Of a stretch of 64,000 nucleotides of DNA, positions 1-9,206 are shown piece by piece (the stretch's first letter is position 1; each line of letters begins with the position of its first letter). The position numbers and the translations under genes are program-made. A model generated the notes under the pieces. It had not been told where the DNA came from, did not search any database, and saw only the letters and a list, made by a program, of their open reading frames with translations. Source of the DNA: Jiangella alba. Its GTDB lineage: Bacteria; Actinomycetota; Actinomycetes; Jiangellales; Jiangellaceae. Location of the stretch: NCBI RefSeq assembly GCF_900106035.1, contig NZ_FNUC01000004.1, forward strand, positions 1,488,001-1,552,000. Reading direction: 5' to 3'.

Positions 1-612
1 CTCGCCTTCACCGACGACGGCCGGCTGCTGGCCACCGCCGGGTGCAACAGCACGAACGGCCCGGTCGAGCTGGCCGGCGGCCGCATCGCCGTCGCCGACC
101 TCGGCATGACGGCGATGGGCTGCGAGCCCGACGTCATGGCGTCCGACGAGTGGGTCGGCGAGCTGCTCGCCGCCGAGCCCGCCTGGGAACTGGGCGACGA
201 CGGCGTCCTCGTGCTCACCGCCGGCGACCGCGGCGTGGCGCTGACCGACCGCGACGTGCTGGACCCGCCGGTCGAGCTGACCGGCCGGCAGTGGGACGTC
301 GAAGGCCTCTCCGACGGCCAGACCGCGTCGTCCGTGCCGGTCGGCGTCACGGCGTTCCTGCGCATCGACGGCGACGTCCTGAGCGGCAGCACCGGCTGCA
401 ACGACGTCAGCGGCACCGTCATGATCGACGGCGACGCCCTCACGGTCACCGATCTCGCCATCACCGAGGTGGCCTGCGAGGGCGCGGAGCAGTACGTCGA
501 GGGCGTGGTGCTGGCCGCGCTCGACGGCGCCGTCCGGTTCGCCATCACCAGCGACCGGCTGACGCTCGAGGCGCCCAGTGGTTTCGGCCTGCACGCGGTG
601 GCGGCGGCTTGA
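1..612 (+). CDS. META (HslJ-like) domain protein, 5' end outside window
   Basis: The reading frame is open from base 1 to the TGA at 610-612, so the N-terminus lies upstream. Two META-type repeats are visible. The first has GCNSTNG followed by a GMTAMGCEP segment. The second has GCNDVSG followed by AITEVACEG, which is the usual pairing of a glycine-cysteine-asparagine turn with a later T-x-x-x-C strand. META domains occur in E. coli HslJ and in many actinobacterial envelope proteins, where their biochemical role is poorly known. The visible part has no membrane segment. A hairpin terminator follows at 721-753. The family call is firm; function is unknown. Confidence 0.8.
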   Translation, partial: LAFTDDGRLLATAGCNSTNGPVELAGGRIAVADLGMTAMGCEPDVMASDEWVGELLAAEPAWELGDDGVLVLTAGDRGVALTDRDVLDPPVELTGRQWDVEGLSDGQTASSVPVGVTAFLRIDGDVLSGSTGCNDVSGTVMIDGDALTVTDLAITEVACEGAEQYVEGVVLAALDGAVRFAITSDRLTLEAPSGFGLHAVAAA

Positions 613-720
613 CAGCCCGCGGCGCCGTTTGTCACGGTTCGGCGCGGCTTTCCACAACTGATCCACAACCTGTGGGTCGCGCCGGGTATCGGCGCGTCCA
701 CCGCCACGTCGGTGCAGGTG

Positions 721-753
721 AAGGCCCCTCGGGCCCTTACTCCGAGGGGTCTT
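721..753 (+). terminator. Hairpin terminator after the META gene
   Basis: A 12-bp stem (AAGGCCCCTCGG pairing with CCGAGGGGTCTT, one G-T pair) encloses a 9-nt loop. No long T tract follows, as is common for terminators in GC-rich actinobacteria. The stem and most of the loop recur at 4946-4980. Confidence 0.7.
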
Positions 754-886
754 CTGCGATTTCTATCGCATCCGCGGATGAACACCGCGTTACGACACGG
801 CGTCTCCCCGCCATCGGTTCGAGTTGGTCCGTCCGTATACAACCGCTTTGCCGTTGCCGTTACATTGATCACCGAGAACGGCGGAG

Positions 887-3800
887 ATGAGAGTGGCCGG
901 ACCGGGAGGCAGAGTGCGCGACAGGCTCAGCCGCGCCGAGTCGGTGCTGCGCTCCGCCGCGGCCCGCGGCGGTGAGGCCGACCTCGGGCGCGACATCGAT
1001 CCGCGCTCCGTCGAGTCCGCCGACGTGTGGGACGAGTCGCGCACCGTCCGCGCCCGCATCGTCGACGAGGTGCTGCGCGACGCCGGCGGTGTGCCCGGCG
1101 CCGCCGTCCGGCTGACCGGCGCCCGCATCACCGGCGGCCTGCAGCTGCGCGACGGGCGGCTGGAGCGGCCGCTGCGGCTGGACATGTGCTGGATCGACGA
1201 CATCCTCGCGCTCTCCGAGCTGACGGCGGCCGGCGTCGAGCTGGTCCGCTGCCGGGTGCCGGACCTGCGCACCGCGTCCGTCGACGTGCAGAACGCGCTG
1301 GCCGTGCGCGAGTGCCTGGTCGGCTCGGTCAGCATGGTCGACACCCGCGTGCACCGGTCGGTGTCGTTCGAGGACAGCCGGTTCCAGGGCCGCTCGACGC
1401 TGTTCCACGCCCGCAACCTCAGCGTCGGCGGCGACCTCCTGCTCACCCGCGCGCGGCTGTTCGCGGCGTCCGGCGAGGCCGTCGACGCCGAACGGCTGCG
1501 GGTCGACGGCGGGCTGGGGCTGGTCGGCGCCCGGGTCCGCGGCCCGATCGTGCTGTCCGGCGCGACCGTGGCCGGGAAGGTCGATCTCACCGACGCCGTC
1601 CTGCGCAACCGCCACGGCGTCGCGCTGGACGCCCGCCGGCTGGTCGCGGGCGGCGTGCAGGCCCACGGCCTGCGCTGCAGCGGCACCGTCGACCTCGGCC
1701 ACGCGGCGGTGGCCGGCAGCGTCGTGTTCGACGGTGCGGTGCTGGCCAACCCGGGCGGCGACGCGCTGGTCGCCAGCGACATCGAGGCCGACCGGCTGGA
1801 GGCCGAGAACGGCGCTCGCATCCTCGGGCGCATGCTGATCCCGCGCGGCGTCGTCCGCGACACCCTCGCGTTGCGCGGCGTCGAGATCAGCAACCCCGGC
1901 GGGTACGCGATGGTCGGCATCGGCGCCGCGGTCGGCTCGCTGGTGGCCGACCGCGCCCGGCTGGTCGGCCGGGTCATGCTGGACGAGCTGGAGGCGACGT
2001 CGGTCCGCCTCGTCGGCACCCGGGTCACCAACCCGGACGACTCCTGGGCGGTCAGCCTGCAGTCCGCGACCGTCCGGCGCGACCTCAACCTCGAGCGGCT
2101 CTCCGCCAAGGGCGGGCTGAACATCAAGGGCATCCGGGTCGGCGCCGCGGTCTTCCTCACCGGCGCCAGCCTCGACGGCGGCTACCGCGCGCTGGCCGCG
2201 TCGCGCGCCGTCATCGGCGAGCGGATGGTGCTCGGACGGCGGTTCCGCTGCCGCGGCGACCTCGACCTCGCCCACGCCGACCTCGGCAAGAGCCTGGCCA
2301 TGGACGGCGTCCGGGTGCAGGGCCAGCTGCGGCTGTTCCAGGCCCGGGTGCGCAGCGACGTGCTGCTGCGCGGCGCCTACATCGAGGCGTCCGGCATGGG
2401 CGTCGACGCCATCGGCCTGCGGGTCGACGGCCGGCTCACCGCTCGCGGCATGGTCTGCGACGGCGCCGTCCGGCTCACCGCGGCGGTCGCCGACAGCGTC
2501 GTGCTGACCGGCGCGCAGATCTACAACCCCGACGGCAACGCGCTCATCGCGCCGCGCATGGAGGTCCGCGGCGACCTCGTCGTCGGCGACGACCCGTACT
2601 CGTCCGACCTCGGCGGCTTCTGGGCCGACGGCGGCCTGGTGCTGCGCGACGGCAAGATCGGCGGCGACCTCGTGTTCGACGGCGCCGTGCTGCACCGGCC
2701 CGACCACCGGGCGGTCGACGGCACGGGCGTGCAGGTGGGCGGCAAGGTCTCGTTCGAGCGGGCCGAGGTCGAGGGCACCGTCGCGTTCGACCAGTCGCAC
2801 GTGCGCCGCCGGTTCGTGCTCAGCGACTCGACGCTGGCCGGGCGCGGCGTCGGGTCCGCCGACGGCGTCATCGTGTTCAGCGCCATCCAGGCGACGTCCG
2901 ACGACTTCCTCGTCGACGGCGGCGTGTTCCACGGCGCGCTGCGGCTCACCGGTGCGACCTTCTCGGCCGGGATGAGCCTGCGGCACGCGCGGTTCACCGC
3001 GCCCGGGCAGACCGCGCTGCTGCTGCCCGAGGTCAGCTGCGGGGTGTTCCGGCTGACCGCCCTCGACGTCGACGGCGCCGTCATCGTGGCGCGGTCCCGG
3101 GTCGGCGGCGACCTCGTCCTCGACGGCGGCCGCTACCACCACCCGGGCCGGTTCGCCGTCGACGCCGCGCAGGTCGAGGTCGGCGGCTCGTTCCTCGTCC
3201 GCGACGCGGAGCTGACCGGCGGCGTCGCGCTACGGCGGGCCGAGGTGGGCTTCAGCGTCGTGCTCACGGCGGTGCGGGGCGAGACCGGCGAGCGCGACGA
3301 CGGCCGCGTCGCCGTCGGCGAGATCGTCGCGGCCTCCGGGCTCAAGGTCGAGGGCAACCTGGAATTCCGCGACGTCGAGCTGACCGGGCAGTTCTCGCTC
3401 GCCGAGGCGGTGCTGGCCGGCCGGCTGCTGGTCCGCGGCCGCACGACGCTGACGAACGCGGGCCGCACGGCGGTGTTCGCGCCGAACCTGCGGGTGTCCG
3501 GCGCGGTCGAGCTGGGCTCGCGCCGCTCCACCGGCAACGGCCCGCTGACCATCGTCGGCGAGGTGCGCCTGGACCGCGCGCACATCGGCGAGCTGTCCTG
3601 CGAGCAGGTGACGATCAGCCAGGACCACGCCGCCGACTCCCGCGCGGCCGGGACCGAGCAGGAGCGGCCGCTGGTCTCGTTGCACGAGGCCGAGGTGGCC
3701 CGGCGCATCCTGATGAACGACCTCAGCGTCGCCGCCACGCCCACCGGGCTGCGGGCGCTGATCGACCTGTCCGAGCTGCAGGCCGGCACGGTCGAGCTGC

Positions 3801-4432
3801 CGGCCGGCGAGATCGCCGTCGACCTGCGCGGGTCCGAGGTCCGCACGCTGGTCATGGACCCCACCGACACCTCGATGGTCATGCTGTCCGGCCTCACCTT
3901 CGACGACCCCGGCGACGCCGACGTCGACACCGCGCTGGCGTGGCTGCGCCGCGACCCGACCGGCTACCAGCACCAGGTGTACGAGCAGCTGGCCAATCAC
4001 TACCGCCGCTCCGGCGACGACGCCTCCGCGCGGGCCGTCCTGCTGTCGCGGCTGCGGCACCGCCGCGACCTGCTGCGCACGTCGTCGTTCGGCCAGTCGC
4101 TGATGAAGGGCTGGGGCTACCTGCAGGATGTCACCGTCGGCTTCGGCTACCGGCCCGGCCTGGCCGCCATCTGGTTCGTCGGCCTGCTGGTGTTCGGCAC
4201 GGCGTACTTCTGGGACAAGACGCTGGACCCGGTCGAGGTGAACGTCCACCCGACGTTCAACCCGTTCGGGTACACGCTCGATCTGCTGATCCCGATCCTC
4301 AGCCTCGGCCAGGACGCCGCCTGGGACCCGCGCGGCCCGGACCTCATCGTGGCGTACGGGCTCGTCTTCAGCGGCGCCGTCCTGGCCACGACCGTCGTCG
4401 CCGCCGTCACCCGGGTGCTGAACCGCCGGTAG
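887..4432 (+). CDS. Large beta-solenoid-like repeat protein with C-terminal membrane segments
   Basis: A 1181-residue protein. Residues about 75-960 are a long array of irregular repeats with alternating hydrophobic residues and recurring phrases such as LTGA, GDLVFDGAVL, NPGG-AL and VDG-L. This resembles a right-handed beta-helix, like pentapeptide or bactofilin-type solenoids. Residues about 1020-1075 look helical (YEQLANHYRRSGD, TPR-like). Two hydrophobic segments follow near 1091-1109 and 1153-1178, so the C-terminus is probably membrane-anchored. Similar actinobacterial proteins are often labelled membrane-associated oxidoreductase, but I see no nucleotide- or cofactor-binding motif. The start is uncertain: ATG 887 has GGAG abutting it, while GTG 893 or GTG 914 (GGGAGG at 904-909) have better spacing. 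A TACATT -10-like box lies at 861-866. Confidence 0.75.
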   Translation: MRVAGPGGRVRDRLSRAESVLRSAAARGGEADLGRDIDPRSVESADVWDESRTVRARIVDEVLRDAGGVPGAAVRLTGARITGGLQLRDGRLERPLRLDMCWIDDILALSELTAAGVELVRCRVPDLRTASVDVQNALAVRECLVGSVSMVDTRVHRSVSFEDSRFQGRSTLFHARNLSVGGDLLLTRARLFAASGEAVDAERLRVDGGLGLVGARVRGPIVLSGATVAGKVDLTDAVLRNRHGVALDARRLVAGGVQAHGLRCSGTVDLGHAAVAGSVVFDGAVLANPGGDALVASDIEADRLEAENGARILGRMLIPRGVVRDTLALRGVEISNPGGYAMVGIGAAVGSLVADRARLVGRVMLDELEATSVRLVGTRVTNPDDSWAVSLQSATVRRDLNLERLSAKGGLNIKGIRVGAAVFLTGASLDGGYRALAASRAVIGERMVLGRRFRCRGDLDLAHADLGKSLAMDGVRVQGQLRLFQARVRSDVLLRGAYIEASGMGVDAIGLRVDGRLTARGMVCDGAVRLTAAVADSVVLTGAQIYNPDGNALIAPRMEVRGDLVVGDDPYSSDLGGFWADGGLVLRDGKIGGDLVFDGAVLHRPDHRAVDGTGVQVGGKVSFERAEVEGTVAFDQSHVRRRFVLSDSTLAGRGVGSADGVIVFSAIQATSDDFLVDGGVFHGALRLTGATFSAGMSLRHARFTAPGQTALLLPEVSCGVFRLTALDVDGAVIVARSRVGGDLVLDGGRYHHPGRFAVDAAQVEVGGSFLVRDAELTGGVALRRAEVGFSVVLTAVRGETGERDDGRVAVGEIVAASGLKVEGNLEFRDVELTGQFSLAEAVLAGRLLVRGRTTLTNAGRTAVFAPNLRVSGAVELGSRRSTGNGPLTIVGEVRLDRAHIGELSCEQVTISQDHAADSRAAGTEQERPLVSLHEAEVARRILMNDLSVAATPTGLRALIDLSELQAGTVELPAGEIAVDLRGSEVRTLVMDPTDTSMVMLSGLTFDDPGDADVDTALAWLRRDPTGYQHQVYEQLANHYRRSGDDASARAVLLSRLRHRRDLLRTSSFGQSLMKGWGYLQDVTVGFGYRPGLAAIWFVGLLVFGTAYFWDKTLDPVEVNVHPTFNPFGYTLDLLIPILSLGQDAAWDPRGPDLIVAYGLVFSGAVLATTVVAAVTRVLNRR

Positions 4433-4945
4433 GGCGTGCCGGGGGGGTGGCCGAAACCATCCACCTTTTCAGTCGTCATAGCAGCGCAAAAGGTTGATGA
4501 TCATGGACGGAGGTCACCTCAGTTATCCACAGATTCTGTGCACAGGGCTGTGGGAAAACGGCGGGCCACGCTCAGCCGGTTGTGGACAGCCTTGTGGGCG
4601 ACGGCCCGGCCCGGAATTGTTCGCCGAACCCTCTTGTGCGGCCCTCGCGACAGGACTAGAAATGCTCCATCGTCATCGACGAGTTCGGAGCCGGAAAGCC
4701 GGGGTGACCTGGTCAAAGGCACCGGATGAAGTCGAGGGCGGGCCGGACGGAGAACGGCAGTTCGCCACGTCGGGGCAACCCGGCGAACCGCACCCCCGAT
4801 GGGCGGGGCGGCTGACGGAGCCGGACGGCAGACCGGAAGGGCAGTGGACCCGCGGGCGACCGCGAGACCGCCGTTCGAGCCGCCGTCATCGGAGGGGGCG
4901 AGCATCCGGCCGGTTCATCCGGCCGCGATGGTTCTGGTCGACTGA
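4433..4945. other. Long intergenic region with inverted repeats and DnaA-box-like sites
   Basis: I see no convincing gene here. The stretch contains an inverted repeat ACCTTTT/AAAAGGT (about 4463-4494), an ATGATCAT palindrome at 4497-4504, an exact TTATCCACA at 4523-4531, the palindrome CTGTGCACAG at 4536-4545, and TGTGGACAG at 4581-4589. Further on, TTCGC/GCGAA arms enclose a CGGG-GCAA-CCCG tetraloop hairpin near 4758-4790. The closing hairpin at 4946-4980 could end an unannotated transcript. No known RNA family was recognised. Confidence 0.4.
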
Positions 4946-4980
4946 GAAGGCCCCTCGGACCCTTACTCCGAGGGGCCTTC
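4946..4980. terminator. Perfect 13-bp hairpin, probable bidirectional terminator
   Basis: GAAGGCCCCTCGG pairs perfectly with CCGAGGGGCCTTC around the 9-nt loop ACCCTTACT. It is a near copy of the hairpin at 721-753, including the loop core CCCTTACT. It lies 58 bp before the acetyltransferase start and more than 500 bp after the large repeat protein, so which transcript it ends is unclear. Confidence 0.65.
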
Positions 4981-5038
4981 GCCTGTTCCCAGTGTAGTTG
5001 CGTTGCCGCGCCACACGGCCCCGGGTAGACAGGGGTGC

Positions 5039-5605
5039 GTGATCAACGCAGCCGCCGTCGCGACCACCCCCACCCTCACCGGCCCGCGCATCCGGCTGGT
5101 CCCGCTCGGCCCCGAGCACGCCGAGGCGGTGTTCACGTCGCTGCAGGAGCCCGAGTCGAACCGGCTCACCGGCACCCACCAGACGTTCACCCGCGCGGCC
5201 ATCGACGCGTACTGCGCCAGCCGGGCCGACCAGGACGACCGCCTCGACTGGGCCATCGAGGACGTCGCCACCGGTCAGTACGCGGGCGGCGTCTCCGTCA
5301 ACGAGGTCGACGCCGACAACGAGACCGCCGGTTTCCGCATCGACCTCGTCGAGAGCCACCGCGGCCGCGGGCTGGGCCCCGAGGCGATCGAGCTCATGCT
5401 CGCCCACTTGTTCGACGAGGTCGGGGTGTACCGCGTCGGGCTCGAGGTGTACGCCTTCAACCCGCGGGCGCAGCGCTCCTACGAGAAGGTCGGGTTCGTC
5501 GTCGAAGGACGGGAGCGTGGGGCGCTGCTCTGGGACGGTGAGCGGGTCGACGCCGTGCTCATGGGCCTGCTCCGCGACGAATGGAAGGCCCGCCACACGT
5601 CCTGA
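5039..5605 (+). CDS. GNAT family N-acetyltransferase (RimJ/RimL type)
   Basis: A 188-residue protein of the GNAT fold, which transfers acetyl from acetyl-CoA to an amine. It shows the RimJ-like opening TGPRIRLVPLGPEHAEAVF, the strand AGGVSVNEVDADN, the acetyl-CoA pyrophosphate loop ESHRGRGLGPEAIELML (R/Q-x-x-G-x-G/A form) and a late YAFNPRAQRSYEKVGF segment typical of protein or small-molecule N-acetyltransferases. I chose GTG 5039 over upstream TTG 5003 because conserved sequence begins soon after it. A TAGACA -10-like box at 5026-5031 sits 7 nt before the GTG, so the transcript may be leaderless. The substrate is unknown. Confidence 0.85.
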   Translation: MINAAAVATTPTLTGPRIRLVPLGPEHAEAVFTSLQEPESNRLTGTHQTFTRAAIDAYCASRADQDDRLDWAIEDVATGQYAGGVSVNEVDADNETAGFRIDLVESHRGRGLGPEAIELMLAHLFDEVGVYRVGLEVYAFNPRAQRSYEKVGFVVEGRERGALLWDGERVDAVLMGLLRDEWKARHTS

Positions 5606-5722
5606 GGTGGGGTTGTCCCCCCGCTGAAGCCGCCGGTCAGCGCCATGGGTACGGAGGCGCCGCGTCCGTAGCGTCGGTGCCGAGGTCGCGCACCAGGCGC
5701 GGCGTGTTCTCGGGAGCTTCCG

Positions 5723-7969
5723 ATGTTCGGTCTGGCGGTGCGGACCCTGCGGTATCGCAAGGGCGCGTTCGTGGCGGCGTTCGTGGCGATGGTGCTCGGC
5801 GCCGCGATGGTCATGGCCTGCGGCGGGCTGATGGAGACCGGCATCCGCACGGCGGTGCCCCCGCAGCAGCTGGCCGGCGCTGACGTCGTCGTGGCGGGGG
5901 AGCACCGCTACGACATCCCCGGCACCGACGAGTACGCGGTGCTGCCCGAGCGGGTGCGCGTCGACGACGACCTGGTCGCGACGGTCGCCGCCGTCGACGG
6001 CGTGGCCACGGCCGAGGGGCGGGTGCTGGACGAGCCGGCGCCGTCCGGCATGGTCGACGCCATCGCGGTGACGGCCGCGCCCGGCATCGGCGCCGCGGAA
6101 CTGCGTGAGCGGATCGGCGCCGCGCTCGACGGCACCGCCACGACGACGCTCACCGGCGACGACCGCGGCCTGGCCGAGCTGCCCGAGGCGCGGGCCAGCA
6201 GCGAGGACCTGATCTCGCTGGCCGGCGTGTTCGGCGGCTGGGCGATCATGGTCTCGATGTTCGGCGTCGCGTCGATGCTGGCGCTGTCGATCCAGCAGCG
6301 CGGCCGCGAGCTGGCGCTCTTGCGGGCCACCGGCGCGACGCCCGGCCAGCTGCGCCGCATGGTGCTCGGCGAGACGCTGCTGCTGTCGGTGGTCACCACC
6401 GCGCTGGCCCTGGTCCCGGGCCACTACCTGGGCCGCTTCCTGTTCGAGCGGATGACCGACGCCGGTGTCGTGCCCGCCGGGGTGGAGTTCCGGCAGGGCT
6501 GGATCCCGGTGGTGACGGCGGTCGGCGCGGCGTTGCTCGCGGCCGTCGGCGGCGCACTGGTCGCCGGGCGCCGGGCGGCCGCCGTCCGGCCCACCCAGGC
6601 GCTGGCCGAGGCCGCCTTGGAACAGCGGACGATGGGCGCGTGGCGCTGGGTGTTCGGCCTGCTGGCGCTGAGCGGCGGCATCGCGCTGGGCGTCGTCACG
6701 CTGACGGTGATGAGCGGGCCGCTGACGTCCAGCACGGCCGGCCCGGCGGTCATCCTGTGGGCGATCGGACTGGCGCTGCTCAGCCCGGTGCTGACCCGTG
6801 CCATGACCGTGCTGCTGCAGTGGCCGGTGCGGGCCGTCGCCGGCGTCTCGGGGCACCTGGCCGTGCTCAACGCCCGCGGCCGCACGGGCCGCACGGCCGC
6901 CGTCGTCACCCCGATCATCATGCTCACCGGCATCGCCACCGGCACGCTGTACCTGCAGTCCACCGAGGACGCGGTCAACCGCGACGCGTTCGCCGGCGGG
7001 CTGGTCGCCGACGCCGTCGTCACGTCGTCCGCACCGGCCGACGACGCGCTGGTGGACCGCATCGCCGCGCTGCCCGGCGTCGCCGGCGCCTCCCAGCTGG
7101 TCCGTAGCAGCGGCTTCGTCGAGGTACCGCGCGACCGCTCGCAGAGCGACGAGGGCTGGACGCTGCAGGGCGTCACGCCCGGCGGCGCGGCGGCGACCAC
7201 CCCGGTCACGACGGTGGACGGCGCGCTCACCGATCTCACCGGCGACACCGTCGCGCTCGACGCCGGCCACGCGCGGTCGCTCGGCGTGGGCGTCGGCGAC
7301 GAGCTGACGCTGCGGCTCGGCGACGGGGCGACGGCGACGGTCCGGGTGGCCGCGACGTTCGACGCCGCCGACGACTACGACACGCTGCTGCTGCCGGCGG
7401 ACCTGCTGGCGGCGCACACGACCGCCGGTGGCGCGCACGAGGTGCTCGTCGCCGCGGACGACGGCGCAGCGTCGGCCGTGGTCGCCGAGCTGCGCGAGCT
7501 GGCCGCGGCGACGCCCGGCCTCGCCGTGGCCGACCGCGACGCGCTGTTCGACGAGTACGGCGACCAGCAGCGCACGCTCGCCTTCGCCAACTACACCATC
7601 GTCCTCATGATCGTGGCGTACGCCGCCATCTCGGTGATCAACGTGCTGTCGGCCAGCACCGGCGCGCGGCGGCGCGAGTTCGGGCTGCAGCGGCTCACCG
7701 GCGCCACCCGCTCCCAGGTGCTGCGCATGGTCGGTGTCGAGGGCCTGCTGGTGGCGGCGGTCGGCATCACGCTCGGCACCCTCGCCTCGGTCGCGACGCT
7801 GGTCCCGTTCAGCCTCGCGCGGGCCGACCAGCTGACGCCGTCGGGGTCGCCGCTGATCTACCTGAGTGTGGTGGCGGTCGCGCTGGGCCTGACGCTGACG
7901 GCGACGCTGCTGCCGGCCTGGCAGGTGCTGCGGCAGCGGGCCGCGGCCGCCGCCGCGACGGCGGACTAG
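5723..7969 (+). CDS. ABC transporter permease, FtsX/MacB type
   Basis: A 748-residue membrane protein with two FtsX-like permease domains. An N-terminal membrane helix at about 12-32 precedes an extracytoplasmic region. Three-helix FtsX domains lie at about 165-290 and 625-745; both have the basic loop after the first helix (QQRGRELALLRATGAT and RRREFGLQRLTGAT). Such proteins pair with a LolD/MacB-type ATPase in export or envelope stress systems, but no ATPase gene is adjacent in this window, so the partner must be encoded elsewhere. The convergent MFS gene ends 4 bp beyond the stop. Substrate unknown. Confidence 0.88.
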   Translation: MFGLAVRTLRYRKGAFVAAFVAMVLGAAMVMACGGLMETGIRTAVPPQQLAGADVVVAGEHRYDIPGTDEYAVLPERVRVDDDLVATVAAVDGVATAEGRVLDEPAPSGMVDAIAVTAAPGIGAAELRERIGAALDGTATTTLTGDDRGLAELPEARASSEDLISLAGVFGGWAIMVSMFGVASMLALSIQQRGRELALLRATGATPGQLRRMVLGETLLLSVVTTALALVPGHYLGRFLFERMTDAGVVPAGVEFRQGWIPVVTAVGAALLAAVGGALVAGRRAAAVRPTQALAEAALEQRTMGAWRWVFGLLALSGGIALGVVTLTVMSGPLTSSTAGPAVILWAIGLALLSPVLTRAMTVLLQWPVRAVAGVSGHLAVLNARGRTGRTAAVVTPIIMLTGIATGTLYLQSTEDAVNRDAFAGGLVADAVVTSSAPADDALVDRIAALPGVAGASQLVRSSGFVEVPRDRSQSDEGWTLQGVTPGGAAATTPVTTVDGALTDLTGDTVALDAGHARSLGVGVGDELTLRLGDGATATVRVAATFDAADDYDTLLLPADLLAAHTTAGGAHEVLVAADDGAASAVVAELRELAAATPGLAVADRDALFDEYGDQQRTLAFANYTIVLMIVAYAAISVINVLSASTGARRREFGLQRLTGATRSQVLRMVGVEGLLVAAVGITLGTLASVATLVPFSLARADQLTPSGSPLIYLSVVAVALGLTLTATLLPAWQVLRQRAAAAAATAD

Positions 7970-7973
7970 TGAC

Positions 7974-9206
7974 TCAGACCCGGGCGTGCCGGAACGGCGA
8001 CGCCAGCAGCATGAGCACGACAGCGGTGAAGACCACCACGGCCGCCACCAGCGCGGGCACCAGCCCCAGCCGGTCCGCGAGCAGCCCGGCGAGCGGCGAG
8101 ACCACCACGATGACGGCCCGGTTGAAGGACCGCATCGTCGTGTTGGTCCGCGCCTGCAGGGCGTCCGGGGTCAGCGCCTGCCGGTAGGTCATCTCGTGCG
8201 AGTTGCTGAGCCCGATCGCGAAGCCGTACAACCCCTGTCCGACGCCGAGGAGCACCGGCGCGAGGACGGTCCCGGTGCCCGCGCCGGCGCTCACCGTCGC
8301 CACGACGGCGACGGTGGTGACGGCGTGAGCGGCGATGATCGCCCCGCCGGTGCCGAGCCGGCGGCCGGCGGCGGTGCTCACCGAGGCGCCGAGCAGGCCG
8401 CCCACGCCGGCCGCGGCGGTCGTGAGGCCGAAGACCGCCGGGGACAGCCCGAGCTCGCGCAGCGCCCAGACCGGGAGCACCGCGGACACCACCGCGTTCG
8501 CGGCGAACCACACGTGGGTCGCGACGGCCAGCCGCGCCAGACCGGACGGGCCGTACACCCAGCGGACCCCCTCGGCGATCTCGCGCCGCAGGTTCGGCAC
8601 CGGGCCACCGGCCCTCGCACGCGGCTCGTCCACGCGGGTCGTCGCCACCATGACCGCCGAGAACACATAGGTGACCGCGTCGGCGAGGACCGCCAGCGGC
8701 GCGCCGACCAGCCGCACCAGCAACCCGCCCAGCGCGGGCCCGGCCGTCTGCGCCACCGCGTCGACGCCGTCGATGCGGGCGTGCGCCCGCTGCAGGTGCA
8801 CACGTGGCACGAGCCGCGGCACGAACGCCATCGAGGCGGCGTCGTTCACCAGTGAGGCCGCGCCGAAACCGGCCACCACGACCACGAGCAGCGGGAACGT
8901 CAGCACGTCGGCGGCCCACGCGGCCGGGATCACCAGCAGCATCGCGGCCCGGACCAGGTCGCTGGTGATCATGACCGGGCGCCGTCGCACCCGGTCCACG
9001 AGCGCGCCCACCGCCAGCCCGGCCACGAGGTAGGGCAGCCAGCGCGCCGAGCTCACCCAGCCCACCTGCGCGGCGCCGCCGCCGAGGTCGAGCACCACGA
9101 GCGTCTGCAGCGCCAGCAGCGTGACGTAGCTGCCCAGCCCCGAGACGGCCTCGCCGGCCCAGAACCGCCGGAACCCCGGCGGCGGGAACGGCGGCTCGGC
9201 GCTCAC
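7974..9206 (-). CDS. Major facilitator superfamily transporter
   Basis: A 410-residue protein with about twelve hydrophobic segments, beginning FRRFWAGEAVSGLGSYVT, the usual start of the MFS_3/enterobactin-exporter-like efflux group. The loop after helix 2 carries the MFS motif A-like DRVRRRPVMI. The start is placed at GTG 9206 because its GTGA overlaps the stop of the upstream VOC gene, which implies translational coupling. The open frame extends upstream to 9260, but that would overlap the VOC gene by 58 bp. Pairing with a VOC-type protein recalls drug-resistance modules, yet no resistance substrate can be named. Confidence 0.88.
   Translation of the reverse strand: MSAEPPFPPPGFRRFWAGEAVSGLGSYVTLLALQTLVVLDLGGGAAQVGWVSSARWLPYLVAGLAVGALVDRVRRRPVMITSDLVRAAMLLVIPAAWAADVLTFPLLVVVVAGFGAASLVNDAASMAFVPRLVPRVHLQRAHARIDGVDAVAQTAGPALGGLLVRLVGAPLAVLADAVTYVFSAVMVATTRVDEPRARAGGPVPNLRREIAEGVRWVYGPSGLARLAVATHVWFAANAVVSAVLPVWALRELGLSPAVFGLTTAAAGVGGLLGASVSTAAGRRLGTGGAIIAAHAVTTVAVVATVSAGAGTGTVLAPVLLGVGQGLYGFAIGLSNSHEMTYRQALTPDALQARTNTTMRSFNRAVIVVVSPLAGLLADRLGLVPALVAAVVVFTAVVLMLLASPFRHARV

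Noticed and set aside
869-3142. Long minus-strand open frame (757 codons) opposite the repeat-protein gene
   Set aside because: It is a shadow of the high-GC plus-strand gene. Its composition is dominated by Ala/Gly/Val/Asp/His with no domain, and the plus-strand frame has coherent repeats and membrane segments.
4748-4800. Possible c-di-AMP or other riboswitch before the acetyltransferase
   Set aside because: The GGGGCAACCC-like hairpin is suggestive, but conserved elements of known riboswitch classes are missing.
4494-4997. Plus-strand open frames in the 4.4-5.0 kb gap
   Set aside because: No recognisable domain or ribosome site is seen, the composition is Arg/Gly-rich, and the frames run through hairpins and inverted repeats.
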